Shown here: one piece after another, positions 28,185 through 37,612 of the stretch
Numbering within the stretch: the stretch's first letter is position 1
Layout: each line of letters starts with the position of its first letter
From: Rhizobacter terrae
GTDB lineage: Bacteria; Pseudomonadota; Gammaproteobacteria; Burkholderiales; Burkholderiaceae_C
Reading direction: 5' to 3'
Length of the DNA: 64,000 nucleotides
NCBI RefSeq assembly: GCF_003852895.1
Contig: NZ_QUSW01000001.1
Location: 1,364,001 to 1,428,000 of the forward strand
Notes under the pieces: generated by a model
The model's database searches: none
The model's input: only the letters and a program-made list of their open reading frames with translations
What the model was told of the DNA's origin: nothing
Position numbers and translations under genes: made by a program

Positions 28185-29207
28185 ATGGCACGACTGGACA
28201 TCAACACGCTCACGCTCTGGATCACGCCGGCAGCGCTCGACCACCCCACCGACCTGGCCGACCACGTCGCGGCGAAGATGAAAGTGACGCGGCGCACCGC
28301 CAACAAGGCGCTCACGCGGCTGGTCGAGCTGCAGTGGCTGGTGCGTGAAGGCAGCCGCAGCAAGCCGCGCTACCGGCCCGGGCTGCTGCGCCAGGTGGCC
28401 CGCACCTACCCGCTCGCCGGGCTGGAGGAAGATCTGCCTTGGGTGCGCGATTTCGCGCCCTACTTCAACCTGCCGCGCGAAGTGCATCGCATGGCCCAGC
28501 ACGCCTTCTGCGAGCTGCTGAACAACGCCATCGACCACAGCGAGGGCACGGCGGTGACCGTCTCGCTGCGCCAGACGCCCAGCCATGTGCAACTGCTGGT
28601 GTCCGACGACGGGCGCGGCGTGTTCGACAAGATCAACGAGGCCTTCTCGCTCGAAGACCCGACGCTGGCCATGCTGGAACTGAGCAAGGGCAAGCTCACC
28701 AGCCAGCCCCAGCGCCACACCGGCCGCGGGCTGTTCTTCACTTCCAAGCTGGCCGACGTGTTCGACCTGCATGCCAATGAGCGCGCTTTCCAGCGCCGCG
28801 AGTGGGATGCCGCGGGCTGGACGCCTGGCCGGGCGCTCAAGCGCCAGGGCACGTCGATCTTCGCCGCCATCGCGCTGGACACCACCCGCACGCTGGACGG
28901 CGTGTTGCGCGCCTACAGCGCCGACGGCCATGGCATGGCCTTCGAGCGCACCGTGGTGCCGCTGCGGCTGATCACCTCGACGCTCGCCGGGCTGGAATCA
29001 CGTGCACAGGCGCGCCGCGTCGCGGCCCGCCTGAATCAATTCCGCCGTGCTGAGGTCGACTTCGCGGGCGTGCCCAACATCGGGCACGGCTTCGCCGACG
29101 AGCTGTTCCGCGTGTTCGCGAGCCAGCAACCGGAATTCGAGCTCGTGCCGGTAAACATGTCGCCGGACGTGGCGACCATGGTGCAGAGCATCCGCTGCGC
29201 AGCGTAG
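28185..29207 (+). CDS. Winged-helix / HATPase / STAS-like (DUF4325) regulator
   Basis: 340 residues, cytoplasmic. Residues 1-70 form a winged-helix-like DNA-binding domain (KMKVTRRTANKALTRLVELQWLVREGSRS). A GHKL ATPase follows at about 95-240: the N-box FCELLNNAIDHSEG, the G1 box SDDGRGVFD, and HTGRGLFFTSKLAD as the G2/lid region. The last 75 residues (VDFAGVPNIGHGFADELFRVFAS) match the STAS-like DUF4325 domain. Kinase-like and STAS parts normally sit on separate partner-switching proteins; here they are fused behind a DNA-binding head. No His-phosphorylation (DHp) or receiver domain is seen. AAGGGA precedes the ATG, and a possible sigma-28 promoter lies upstream. Confidence 0.85.
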   Translation: MARLDINTLTLWITPAALDHPTDLADHVAAKMKVTRRTANKALTRLVELQWLVREGSRSKPRYRPGLLRQVARTYPLAGLEEDLPWVRDFAPYFNLPREVHRMAQHAFCELLNNAIDHSEGTAVTVSLRQTPSHVQLLVSDDGRGVFDKINEAFSLEDPTLAMLELSKGKLTSQPQRHTGRGLFFTSKLADVFDLHANERAFQRREWDAAGWTPGRALKRQGTSIFAAIALDTTRTLDGVLRAYSADGHGMAFERTVVPLRLITSTLAGLESRAQARRVAARLNQFRRAEVDFAGVPNIGHGFADELFRVFASQQPEFELVPVNMSPDVATMVQSIRCAA

Positions 29208-29348
29208 AGGGCACGAGCCCCGCGAGTGCCCCCTTCAAGCCACGCCCGCGGATCCGGCTTCGCCGGTCCGCTGGGTGGCGCCCAAGGGCCACGAAGGGGC
29301 CTCTGTGCGGCCCCTGGGGCAGGAGCGTAGCGACTGGGGGGCCCACCT
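29208..29348. other. Repeat-like intergenic spacer between the regulator and ilvA
   Basis: 141 bp without an ORF, between convergent genes. It holds an imperfect hairpin GCGGATCCGG / CCGGTCCGC (29248-29271, loop CTTCG, one bulged T), a GGGGCC-rich hairpin further right (AGGGGCC and GGCCCCT around 29295-29319), and GGAGCGTAGCGACTGGGGGG. The style is that of mobile intergenic elements known from Comamonadaceae; copy number cannot be judged here. It may serve as terminator for both flanking genes. Confidence 0.45.
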
Positions 29349-30554
29349 CTAGCCCACGCGTTCTGCGTGGTAGCCCTGCTCGCGCATCTTCGTCAGGATT
29401 TCCTCGATGTGGGCGACGCCACGCGTCTGCACCACCACCTCGATCTGCGCGCGCTCCACCGACAGCGAGGTGAAGGCCCGCTGGTGCTGAACCTCGTCGA
29501 TGTTCGCGCCCAGCTTGCCCAGCCACGATGCCAGGTCGGCCAGCGCACCGGGCACGTCCCGCACGTCGAAGCGCAGCCGCGCCATGCGGCCGGACTTCAC
29601 CATGCCGCGCTGGATGATCTCGGCCAGCACCAGCGGCTCGATGTTGCCGCCCGACAGCACCAGCCCGACCTTGCGGCCGGCAAAGCGTGCGCGGTGCTTC
29701 ATGAGTGCAGCCAGGCCCACCGCACCGGCGCCTTCGACCACCGTCTTCTCGATCTCCAGCAGCATGAGGATGGCCTGCTCGATGTCGTCTTCGCTGACCA
29801 GCAGCACATCGGCCACGCGCTCGCGGATCAAGGGCACGGTGAGGGCGCCCGGCTGCTTGACGGCAATGCCATCGGCGATGGTCGCCTGCGCACTTTCGTT
29901 GGCGGCGCTGTGCATCGCGTTCCACACCGCGGGGAAGCGCTCGGTCTGGACGCCAATCACCTCGAGCTCCGGATTGATGGACCTTGCCGCCGTGGCGATG
30001 CCGCTGATCAGTCCGCCACCGCCGATGGCCACGACCAGCGTGTCGATGTCGGGCTGCTGCCTGAGCATCTCCAGCCCGATCGTGCCCTGCCCGGCCGCGA
30101 CGGCCAGGTCGTCATAGGGATGCACCACCGTCAGGCCCCGTTCCGCCGCCAGTGCCAGCCCGTGGGCGCGTGCGTCGTCGAAGGTGTCGCCCTGCAGCAC
30201 CACGTTGGCACCGAAGCGCCGGGTGTTCTCCACCTTCACGGCCGGGGCGAAGCGCGGCATCACGATGGTGGCCGGAATGCCCAGCCGCTGCGAGTGGTAG
30301 GCCACGCCCTGCGCGTGGTTGCCGGCCGACACCGCCAGCACGCCGCGCGAGCGCTCGTCTTCGGTCAGTTGCAGCAGCTTGTTCAGCGCCCCGCGCTCCT
30401 TGAAGGACGCGGTGAACTGCAGGTTCTCGAACTTGAGGAAGACCTCGCAGCCTGTGATGGACGACAGCGTGCGCGAGGGCATGCACGGCGTGTCGAGCAC
30501 CTGGCCCTGCAAGCGTTGAGCGGCGGCGTGGATGTCGGCGGCAGTGAGGCTCAT
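29349..30554 (-). CDS. ilvA: Threonine ammonia-lyase with C-terminal ACT domain
   Basis: 401 residues. The PLP-dependent enzyme deaminates Thr (and Ser) to 2-oxobutanoate and ammonia, feeding isoleucine synthesis. The PLP lysine is in FTASFKERGALN, the Gly-rich phosphate loop in VVAIGGGGLISGIA, and a second conserved loop LSGGNIEP near residue 310. A single ACT-like domain covers about 325-401 (RFDVRDVPGALADLASWLGK). One ACT domain and about 400 residues resemble the shorter threonine dehydratase form rather than the 514-residue E. coli IlvA with two. It interrupts the pyk-fba neighbourhood that is contiguous in many relatives. Confidence 0.93.
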   Translation of the reverse strand: MSLTAADIHAAAQRLQGQVLDTPCMPSRTLSSITGCEVFLKFENLQFTASFKERGALNKLLQLTEDERSRGVLAVSAGNHAQGVAYHSQRLGIPATIVMPRFAPAVKVENTRRFGANVVLQGDTFDDARAHGLALAAERGLTVVHPYDDLAVAAGQGTIGLEMLRQQPDIDTLVVAIGGGGLISGIATAARSINPELEVIGVQTERFPAVWNAMHSAANESAQATIADGIAVKQPGALTVPLIRERVADVLLVSEDDIEQAILMLLEIEKTVVEGAGAVGLAALMKHRARFAGRKVGLVLSGGNIEPLVLAEIIQRGMVKSGRMARLRFDVRDVPGALADLASWLGKLGANIDEVQHQRAFTSLSVERAQIEVVVQTRGVAHIEEILTKMREQGYHAERVG

Positions 30555-30654
30555 GGGCGGCTATTGTGAACGGGTTGCCGCCGATGAACCTCAGGCTTGT
30601 GGGGCGCCGGTCCGCATGAAATCCGGATCGGTGGCACCCGACCCGTGAAGGATC

Positions 30655-32085
30655 TCAGCCGACCCGGCAGACCTTCAGCATGTTCGTGCCGCCCGGGTAA
30701 CCCATGGGCTCGCCGCAGGTGATGGCATAGGTATCGCCCGGCTTGAGCACGCCGCGCTCCACCAGCAGGGCCTCGGCGCGGCGCAGGGCCTCGTCGCGGT
30801 CGGTGTAGGTGGGCATGAGCAGCGGGCTGACGTTGCGGTACAGCGCCATCTTGCGCTGGCTGATGGGCTGTGCCGTCAGGCCGTAGATGGGCACCTTGAT
30901 CTTGTGGCGGCTCATCCACAGCGCGGTGGAACCCGACTCCGTCAGCGCGAGGATGGCCTTGCAGCCCAGGTGGTGCGCGGTGAACAGCGCGCCCATGGCG
31001 ATGGACTGGTCGATGCGGCCAAAGTGCTTGTTCGTGAAGTCCGAGTCCAGCGTGACGTCCTCGGCGCGCTCGGCTTCGAGGGCGATGGCGGCCATCTGCT
31101 CGATGGTCTCCACCGGGTACTTGCCGGCCGCGGTCTCGGCGCTGAGCATCACGGCGTCGGTGCCGTCGAGCACGGCGTTGGCCACGTCGCTCACCTCGGC
31201 ACGGGTGGGCACCGGGTTGACGATCATGGACTCCATCATCTGCGTGGCGGTGATGACGACCTTGTCCATCTCGCGCGCCATGCGGATCATGCGTTTTTGC
31301 AGCGCCGGCACGGCGGCGTTGCCCACTTCCACCGCGAGGTCGCCGCGCGCGACCATGATGCCGTCGGACGCCCGCAGGATGGCCTCCAGCACCGGAATCG
31401 CTTCGCTGCGCTCGATCTTGGCGATCATGCCGGGCTTGTGGCGCCACGGCTCGCCGGCCACATTGGCCAGCTGGCGTGCCATCTCCATGTCGGTGGAGTT
31501 CTTGGGAAAGCTCACCGCCAGGTATTCGCACTGGAAGGACATCGCGGTCTTGATGTCCTCCATGTCCTTGGAGGTCAGCGCCGGCGCGGTCAGGCCGCCA
31601 CCGGCCTTGTTGATGCCCTTGTTGTTGGACAGCTCGCCGCCGATCACGACGACGGTGTGCACCTCTTCGCCGCGCACCGCTTCCACCGTCAGCTTGAGCA
31701 GGCCGTCGTTGAGCAGCAGCGTGTCGCCGGGCTTCACGTCGCGCGGCAGCTCCTTGTAGTCCAGGCCCACGCGGTCATTGGTGCCCAGCGTGGTGGAGGC
31801 GGCGTCGAGCACGAACTTCTGCCCGGCCTCCAGCATGATCTTGCCGTTCTCGAACTTGCCCACGCGGATCTTCGGGCCCTGCAGGTCGGCCATGATGGCC
31901 ACTTCCTTGCCGGCCTGGCGCGCCACGTCGCGCACGAGGTTGGCGCGGTCGATGTGGTCCTGCGCCTTGCCGTGCGAGAAGTTCAGCCGCACCACGTCCA
32001 CGCCCGCGAGGATCATCTGCGTCAAGACCTCGGGAGAACTGGAGGCAGGGCCGAGGGTCGCAACGATCTTGGTGGCGCGGGACAT
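30655..32085 (-). CDS. pyk: Pyruvate kinase
   Basis: 476 residues, the usual length for a type II bacterial enzyme. It makes ATP and pyruvate from PEP and ADP. Marks: TKIVATLGPASSS at the N-terminus, RLNFSHGKAQDH, the catalytic-lysine region IAKIERSEAIP, the Mg-binding MVARGDLAVEV, and TQMMESM followed by NAVLDGTDAVMLSAETAAGKYPVE. The C-terminal allosteric domain is complete (KPGDTYAITCGEPMG). It lies downstream of pgk (111-bp gap) in the same direction, consistent with a glycolytic operon. Confidence 0.97.
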   Translation of the reverse strand: MSRATKIVATLGPASSSPEVLTQMILAGVDVVRLNFSHGKAQDHIDRANLVRDVARQAGKEVAIMADLQGPKIRVGKFENGKIMLEAGQKFVLDAASTTLGTNDRVGLDYKELPRDVKPGDTLLLNDGLLKLTVEAVRGEEVHTVVVIGGELSNNKGINKAGGGLTAPALTSKDMEDIKTAMSFQCEYLAVSFPKNSTDMEMARQLANVAGEPWRHKPGMIAKIERSEAIPVLEAILRASDGIMVARGDLAVEVGNAAVPALQKRMIRMAREMDKVVITATQMMESMIVNPVPTRAEVSDVANAVLDGTDAVMLSAETAAGKYPVETIEQMAAIALEAERAEDVTLDSDFTNKHFGRIDQSIAMGALFTAHHLGCKAILALTESGSTALWMSRHKIKVPIYGLTAQPISQRKMALYRNVSPLLMPTYTDRDEALRRAEALLVERGVLKPGDTYAITCGEPMGYPGGTNMLKVCRVG

Positions 32086-32196
32086 GGAGTCTCCTGTGTT
32101 CGAAAGCCCGCGATTATGGGCGCGGGAAGTTTCATGCAGTTACGGCGTGCGGGGCTCATCGGCCCCGCTCGGCCGCACCGATTCTCTGCCTGAACG

Positions 32197-33390
32197 TCAG
32201 CCTTGGGCGCGTTTTTGAAGGATCTCGAACGCCGGCAAGGTCTTTCCTTCCAGCACTTCGAGGAACGCGCCGCCACCGGTGCTGATGTAGCCCACGTCCT
32301 TCTCGATGCCGTACTTGGCGATGGCCGCCAGCGTGTCGCCGCCGCCGGCGATGCTGAAGGCGCTCGATGCCGCAATGGCGCGCGCGATGGTTTCGGTGCC
32401 ATGCGCGAAGGCATCGAACTCGAACACACCCACCGGGCCGTTCCAGACGATGGTGCCGGCTGCCTTGAGCTGGTCGGCCAACTGGGCAGCGGTCTTGGGG
32501 CCGATGTCCAGGATCATGTCGTCGGCCGCCACGTCCGCAGCCGCCTTGACGGTGGCCGGCGCGTCGGCGGCGAAGGTCTTGGCCGTCACCACGTCCACCG
32601 GAATCGGCACTGCGGCGCCGCGGGCCTTCATGGCTTCGATGACCGCCTTGGCATCGCCCACCAGGTCGGCTTCGGCCAGCGACTTGCCGATGGGCAGGCC
32701 GGCAGCCAGCATGAAGGTGTTGGCGATGCCACCGCCCACGATGAGCTGGTCCACGTTCTTGGCCAGCGACTGCAGGATGGTGAGCTTGGTGCTGACCTTG
32801 CTGCCCGCCACGATGGCCACCAGCGGGCGCTTCGGATTGGCCAGCGCCTTGCTGATGGCATCGATCTCGGCGGCCAGCAGCGGGCCGGCACAGGCGATCT
32901 TCGCGAACTGCGCGATGCCGTAGGTGGAGGCTTCCGCGCGGTGGGCCGTGCCGAAGGCGTCGTGCACGAAGATGTCGCACAGCGCGGCCATCTTCTTGCT
33001 CAGCTCCTCGCTGTTCTTCTTCTCGCCCTTGTTGACGCGGCAGTTCTCCAGCAGCACCACCTGGCCGGGCTTCACGTCAACGCCATCGACCCAGTTGCGC
33101 AGCACCGGCACCTCGCGGCCCAGCAGCTCGCCCATGCGCTTGGCGACGGGCGCGAGCGAATCCTCGGGCTTGAACTCACCTTCGGTCGGACGGCCCAGAT
33201 GCGAGGTGACCATCACCGCGGCACCGGCCTTCAGGGCCATCTCGATGCAGGGCACCGAGGCCCGCACACGGGTGTCCTCGGTGATGTGGCCGGCGTCGTC
33301 CAGCGGCACGTTGAGATCGGCGCGGATGAACACGCGCTGGCCTGCGACCTTGCCCTGGGCAATCAGGTCTTCAAAACGGAGAACGTTCAT
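32197..33390 (-). CDS. pgk: Phosphoglycerate kinase
   Basis: 397 residues, full length. It catalyses 1,3-bisphosphoglycerate plus ADP to 3-phosphoglycerate plus ATP. Substrate-side marks: [41 protein letters not shown]; nucleotide-side marks: [26 protein letters not shown] and the terminal [14 protein letters not shown]. In related genomes gap lies upstream of pgk; here the next genes upstream are azlCD. Only 85 bp separate it from azlD, which is on the same strand. Confidence 0.97.
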   Translation of the reverse strand: MNVLRFEDLIAQGKVAGQRVFIRADLNVPLDDAGHITEDTRVRASVPCIEMALKAGAAVMVTSHLGRPTEGEFKPEDSLAPVAKRMGELLGREVPVLRNWVDGVDVKPGQVVLLENCRVNKGEKKNSEELSKKMAALCDIFVHDAFGTAHRAEASTYGIAQFAKIACAGPLLAAEIDAISKALANPKRPLVAIVAGSKVSTKLTILQSLAKNVDQLIVGGGIANTFMLAAGLPIGKSLAEADLVGDAKAVIEAMKARGAAVPIPVDVVTAKTFAADAPATVKAAADVAADDMILDIGPKTAAQLADQLKAAGTIVWNGPVGVFEFDAFAHGTETIARAIAASSAFSIAGGGDTLAAIAKYGIEKDVGYISTGGGAFLEVLEGKTLPAFEILQKRAQG

Positions 33391-33475
33391 GGTGTGCGGG
33401 GGTTGGTGGATTCAACCCGGCGATTTTAGGGATCGCCGATTCCGCAGCCGGAACGAAACGGTTTCGCCGAGGGAC

Positions 33476-33805
33476 TTACCAGCCCAGCAACAGCTTGAGC
33501 GGCACCAAAACGGCCATGCCCGTGAGGATGGTGCCCAGGATGCCGCGGCGCCAGAAGAAGTACGCCGTGGACGCAGCCACCGCGTAGATTCGCGCATCCT
33601 TCCAGGTGTCGATGAGGTGGCCCTGCGTCATCACCACCTCGGGCACGATGACCGCGGCAAGCGCCGCCAGCGGGGCGTAGCGCAGCCCGCGCTGCACCCA
33701 GGCCGGCAGCACCAGCTCCCTGTCGGACAGCAGGAAGAAGGACCTCGTGATGACCGTGATGACGGTCAGGCCAAGGATGGTCAGCACGGTGTCGAGGCTG
33801 TTCAT
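33476..33805 (-). CDS. azlD: AzlD-type small subunit of branched-chain amino acid exporter
   Basis: 109-residue membrane protein with four likely helices (about 5-25, 40-58, 68-85, 88-106). The pattern ITRSFFLL and LRYAPLAALAAVIVPEV is typical of AzlD. With AzlC it forms a two-component transporter for branched-chain amino acids or analogues. Its ATG overlaps the azlC stop by 4 bp (ATGA), so the pair is coupled. Confidence 0.88.
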   Translation of the reverse strand: MNSLDTVLTILGLTVITVITRSFFLLSDRELVLPAWVQRGLRYAPLAALAAVIVPEVVMTQGHLIDTWKDARIYAVAASTAYFFWRRGILGTILTGMAVLVPLKLLLGW

Positions 33806-34584
33806 GCCAGCATCTCCTTGGCGACGCCATCGCGCTTGAGGCGCGGGCCTGTGCCGGCCAGGAGGCTGCGGATGCGCCGGCCGGCATCGCCACCGCCATC
33901 GATCATCAGCCCCACGCAGACCGCGGCGGCAATGGCCACGACGATGTGCAGGCGGAAAGGCAGCGCAAAGGCCGCCACGGCCGCGCATCCCGCGATCACG
34001 GCGGCGAAGAGGGTGGCCCGGTCGGAAACCAGGGAGTAGGTCAGCCCCAGCAGCGCCAGCACGCCGGCGAAGCCCAGGCCCCATTGGGTGGGCACCACGT
34101 CGGCCAGCACGATGCCGATGATGGACGGCACCTGCCAGGCCATCCAGTTCAGGCTGGAGGCGCCGAGGAAGTATTCGATCTGGCCCTCGTCCTCGCGCGG
34201 CTCGGCGAAACGCTTCATGAACAGCACGTAGGTCAGGTCGCCGCTGATGTAGCCGAGGAAGGCGCGTTCGCCGCGCGGGCGCTGCTTGAAGTAGGGCCGC
34301 CACTGGGCGCTGAAGATGACGAAGCGCAGGTTCACGCACAGGGCGGTGGCCCAGACGACCCACATGGGCGCGTTCATCACGATGAGCGGCACCGTCGCGA
34401 GCTGCGCGCTGCCGGCATAGACGACCAGGTTCATCAGCAGGGCCAGCGGCACGCTCAGGCCCGACTTCACCATGGCCACGCCGGTCACCAGGCCCCAGGC
34501 GGCCACACCCAGGCTGACGCCGGCGATGTCCTTGACGCCGGCCTGGTACTGGGGGTGCCGCCAGGCGGCGCGGAGGAAATGCAT
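33802..34584 (-). CDS. azlC: AzlC-type branched-chain amino acid exporter, large subunit
   Basis: 260 residues with about seven hydrophobic segments. GVAAWGLVTGVAMVKSGLS and NLVVYAGSAQLATVPL are family blocks (LMNxxVyAGSAQ); FISGDLTYVLFMKR follows. AzlC-AzlD pairs export branched-chain amino acids in the family; the exact substrate is unknown. No obvious regulator lies next to it. It starts a short azlC-azlD unit just upstream of pgk. Confidence 0.9.
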   Translation of the reverse strand: MHFLRAAWRHPQYQAGVKDIAGVSLGVAAWGLVTGVAMVKSGLSVPLALLMNLVVYAGSAQLATVPLIVMNAPMWVVWATALCVNLRFVIFSAQWRPYFKQRPRGERAFLGYISGDLTYVLFMKRFAEPREDEGQIEYFLGASSLNWMAWQVPSIIGIVLADVVPTQWGLGFAGVLALLGLTYSLVSDRATLFAAVIAGCAAVAAFALPFRLHIVVAIAAAVCVGLMIDGGGDAGRRIRSLLAGTGPRLKRDGVAKEMLA

Positions 34585-34638
34585 CCGGCGATTGTCCTCG
34601 CTACGGGAAAACCCTGCGAGGCGGGGTGATTGCGTAAA

Positions 34639-35421
34639 TCAGCGCTTTTTCACGTTTCCATGGCCGGCGATGGAAGTCTTGAGAACCGGATCGCCGGTGT
34701 AGTCGACATCCCCGCTGCCGGCGATGGACACGTTCAGCGTCTTGCGGGCATTCACCTTGGCATCGCCACTGCCGGCAATGCTCACGCTCACTTCCTCGGC
34801 CTGCAGCTCGCGCGTCACCACGTCGCCGCTGCCGGCGATGGACACGCTGAGCTTGTCCGCCTTGCCGCCGAGCGCCACGTCGCCGCTGCCGGAGACATTC
34901 ACGGCCATCGTCCCGGTGGCCAGCTGGGTCAGGCGCACATCGCCCGAGCCGACGATGGACAGCCGAAGCTCGCCCGACTTGATGCCGTTGCCCAACACAT
35001 CGCCGGAGCCGCTGATGGCCACGGACTGGAGGTCGATGAGGTCCACGGTCACCGTCATGCGGTTGCGGGTGGTGTAGCTGGCGCCCTTCTTCGTGCCGAT
35101 CTCCAGCGTGGGCAGGCCGTCGCGGGTGGTGACCGCCGTTTCGATCAATCCGATGAGGTTGTCGTCGGCCTCCACCTGCACGCCTTCACGGCCGGACTGG
35201 CGCAGCACGATCTTCATCGAGCCCTTGAGGTGCACGCCCTGGTAGCCGCTGACCTGGCGGGCCTCGGTCACCACCTGGCCCGAGCCCTTGACCATCGGGC
35301 CCCAGGACCGTTCACTCCAGCTGCCCTTCTCGTCAGCCACGGCGGCACCGGAGGCCACCATCGCCGCGGCGAAGGCACCCAGGATGTAGCGGCGCGGGGT
35401 GAAGTAGGCGAGTGCAAGCAT
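34639..35421 (-). CDS. DUF2807 (head-GIN) secreted beta-helix protein
   Basis: 260 residues. The N-terminal segment MLALAYFTPRRYILGAFAAAMVASGAAVA is a signal peptide. After a GSGQVVTEARQVSGYQGVHLKG start, the sequence repeats a unit of about 19-20 residues ending in SGSGDV or AGSGDV: seven or so copies (ISGSGDV, IVGSGDV, VSGSGDV, IAGSGDV, IAGSGDA, IAGSGDV, IAGHGNV) that stack as a right-handed beta-helix. Families of this type are putative surface adhesin or heme/lipid-related proteins; no function is proven. GGAGGT three bases before the ATG is an unusually close ribosome site. The frame is open upstream into a low-complexity region that I do not accept as coding. Confidence 0.8.
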   Translation of the reverse strand: MLALAYFTPRRYILGAFAAAMVASGAAVADEKGSWSERSWGPMVKGSGQVVTEARQVSGYQGVHLKGSMKIVLRQSGREGVQVEADDNLIGLIETAVTTRDGLPTLEIGTKKGASYTTRNRMTVTVDLIDLQSVAISGSGDVLGNGIKSGELRLSIVGSGDVRLTQLATGTMAVNVSGSGDVALGGKADKLSVSIAGSGDVVTRELQAEEVSVSIAGSGDAKVNARKTLNVSIAGSGDVDYTGDPVLKTSIAGHGNVKKR

Positions 35422-35524
35422 GGGACCTCCGTCGGCGTCAGTTGGAATGCCGCGATGGTGCCCAGCCACCCGCGAGCGGTCGCGGGGCTTGCGATGAACT
35501 GCAGAAAACGCCGGCTGGAACGGC

Positions 35525-35962
35525 TCAGGACGCGTGGGAGGGCTTGGCGTCCTTGCTTTCCTTGGCTTCCTTCGCTTCCTTGAGCTTGGGCTTGGCCGGC
35601 TTTTCGGCATCGGCGTCCTTGTCCTTCGCATCCTTGTCGGATTTGTCGGATTTGGAATCGGCCACAACCTTGGTCGTCGGCTGCTGCTGGACGATGACCG
35701 GCGTCACCGGCTCGATCTTGTTCTCGCGCATGTAGTCGTTCATGTCGCGCCAGCCGGCAAAGATGGCCGCCTTGTCGGCACGCCGGTTCAACGCATAGCA
35801 GTCCTCGATGGCCCGGCCGGCATGGCGGCAGGCGCCGCCGATGGCGCGCCCCTCCGCATCGCGTGCCGCAGCCACCTTCTCGGGCGATTCGATGCCCAGC
35901 ATGTCGCATCCCGCCAGCAGGGCGGTTGCAAGAGACACGGCGAGGATGGCAGGGCGCAGCAT
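35525..35962 (-). CDS. Small lipoprotein with charged Lys/Asp/Ala tail
   Basis: 145 residues. Signal peptide MLRPAILAVSLATALLAGC with lipobox LAGC. The middle contains two Cys (in GGACRHAG and EDCYAL) that could form a disulfide, then GWRDMNDYMREN. The last 50 residues are almost only Lys, Asp, Ala, Glu and Ser, with no hydrophobic core and probably disordered. Function unknown. It lies between the fmt gene (73 bp upstream) and the DUF2807 gene, all on the minus strand. Confidence 0.72.
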   Translation of the reverse strand: MLRPAILAVSLATALLAGCDMLGIESPEKVAAARDAEGRAIGGACRHAGRAIEDCYALNRRADKAAIFAGWRDMNDYMRENKIEPVTPVIVQQQPTTKVVADSKSDKSDKDAKDKDADAEKPAKPKLKEAKEAKESKDAKPSHAS

Positions 35963-36035
35963 GGTCGGGTCACACGGAGTTCTGCTGCGGATATCGGCCG
36001 CCCGGCGCCCGACTTGAGCGTGTGGGTTTGCCGGC

Positions 36036-36986
36036 TCAGGTCCCGAGGCGGCGGCCCAGGAGATCCGGATGCGCCTGCAGGAACTGCCGGGCAGTCACCC
36101 GCTTGCCGCCGGCCTTTTGCAGCTCCAGCAATTGCACGGAACCCGTGCCGCAGGTCACGGCCAGGAGGTCGCCGGACGCATGGACGACCTCGCCCGGACT
36201 GCCGTTTGTCGAACCGGCTAGTGCCTTCCAGACCTTGACCTGCTCACCGTCCAGGCTGGTGCTGGCGCCGGGGAAGGGGTCGAAGGCGCGGATGCGGCGC
36301 TCGATGACCTGCGCAGGCTGGCTCCAGTCGATCTGCCCTTCGGCCTTGTCGACCTTGTGGGCATAGGTCACGCCCTCTTCGGACTGCGGCGTTCGCTTCA
36401 GCGTGCCGCAAGCGGCGATTTCCAAGGCCTCGACGATCAGCCGGCCGCCAAGCGCGGCGAGCTTGTCGTGCACGGTCGCCGTCGTGTCTTGCGGACCGAT
36501 GGCAATCGACTCCACCAGCAGCATGTCGCCGGTGTCCAGGCCGGCGTCCATCTGCATGATGGTGACGCCGGTGCGTGCATCGCCCGCCTCGATGGCCCGG
36601 TGGATGGGGGCCGCACCGCGCCAGCGCGGCAAGAGCGAGCCGTGGATGTTCAGGCAGCCCAGGCGAGGCAGTTCAAGCACCCAGGACGGCAGGAGGAGGC
36701 CGTAGGCCGCGACGACCAGCACATCCGGCTTGGCCGATTGCAGGGCTTCGCGCGCGGCCGCAGCGTCGTCGGGGTATTTGCCGTCCAGCCTGAGGCTGCG
36801 CGGCTGCACCACGGAAATGCCATGCTCCTGCGCGAAGGCCTTCACCGGCGAGGCCTGCAGCTTCATGCCGCGGCCTGCGGGCCGGTCGGGCTGGGTCAGG
36901 ACGAGCGGGATCTCAAAGCGCGCCGCGTGCAGCGAGCGCAATGCCACCAGGGCGAATTCGGGCGTTCCGGCGAAAGCGACGCGCAT
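36036..36986 (-). CDS. fmt: Methionyl-tRNA formyltransferase
   Basis: 316 residues, full length. Fmt formylates initiator Met-tRNA using 10-formyl-THF. The catalytic region is [20 protein letters not shown] with the Asn and His of the active site, followed by [18 protein letters not shown] that supplies the conserved Asp. The N-terminus [16 protein letters not shown] and the C-terminal domain ([16 protein letters not shown]) match the family. It follows def with 3 bp between them, the classic def-fmt pair. Confidence 0.96.
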   Translation of the reverse strand: MRVAFAGTPEFALVALRSLHAARFEIPLVLTQPDRPAGRGMKLQASPVKAFAQEHGISVVQPRSLRLDGKYPDDAAAAREALQSAKPDVLVVAAYGLLLPSWVLELPRLGCLNIHGSLLPRWRGAAPIHRAIEAGDARTGVTIMQMDAGLDTGDMLLVESIAIGPQDTTATVHDKLAALGGRLIVEALEIAACGTLKRTPQSEEGVTYAHKVDKAEGQIDWSQPAQVIERRIRAFDPFPGASTSLDGEQVKVWKALAGSTNGSPGEVVHASGDLLAVTCGTGSVQLLELQKAGGKRVTARQFLQAHPDLLGRRLGT

Positions 36987-36989
36987 GCC

Positions 36990-37502
36990 TCAGGTCCGCT
37001 CCTCGTCACGCGTGCGCTTGATCATCTTGGTCTTGATGCGGTCGCGCTTGAGCGAACTCAGGTATTCAACGAAGACCTTGCCCATGAGGTGGTCCATCTC
37101 ATGCTGCACGCACACCGACAGCAAGCCCTCGGCATCGAATTCGTAGGACTCGCCGTCCCGGCCCAGTGCCCGCACGCGCACCTTCGCGTGGCGCTTGACC
37201 TTGTCATAGATCTGCGGGACGGACAGGCAACCTTCATCGCTGAAACTCATCTCCTCGCTGCGGTAGATGAGCTCGGGGTTGATCAGCACGCGCGGGTCGT
37301 CGCGCGCTTCGGAGGTGTCGATGACGATCACCCGCTCGTGCACGTCCACCTGCGTGGCCGCCAGACCCACGCCGTCGGCGGCATACATGGTCTCGAGCAT
37401 GTCGTCGACCAGGGTCTTGATCCGGTCGTCCACCACCTCCACCGGCTTGGCCACGATGTGCAGCTTGGGATCGGGGTAGCGAAGGATGTTGAGTTTGGCC
37501 AT
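36990..37502 (-). CDS. def: Peptide deformylase
   Basis: 170 residues, standard length. It removes the formyl group from nascent N-formylmethionine. The three motifs are clear: [10 protein letters not shown] (GxGLAAxQ), EGCLSVP with the metal-binding Cys, and [13 protein letters not shown] with the HExxH metal site. It is upstream of fmt on the minus strand and divergent from the LysM gene over a 262-bp spacer. Confidence 0.97.
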   Translation of the reverse strand: MAKLNILRYPDPKLHIVAKPVEVVDDRIKTLVDDMLETMYAADGVGLAATQVDVHERVIVIDTSEARDDPRVLINPELIYRSEEMSFSDEGCLSVPQIYDKVKRHAKVRVRALGRDGESYEFDAEGLLSVCVQHEMDHLMGKVFVEYLSSLKRDRIKTKMIKRTRDEERT

Positions 37503-37612
37503 TGGTAAGTGAAGGTTTCCGCGCCCTCAGGGGGAACGCGAACATGTGGATACCACGCAACGCAGGCGGCCGTGATGAGTCTCACGCTGCCGGATGCCTC
37601 GGGTCACTTTCG

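Noticed and set aside
34639-35667. Extended N-terminus of the DUF2807 protein
   Set aside because: The extension (residues rich in Pro, Ser, Arg) lies antisense to the Lys/Asp-rich tail of the small lipoprotein; the signal peptide at 35421 marks the true start.
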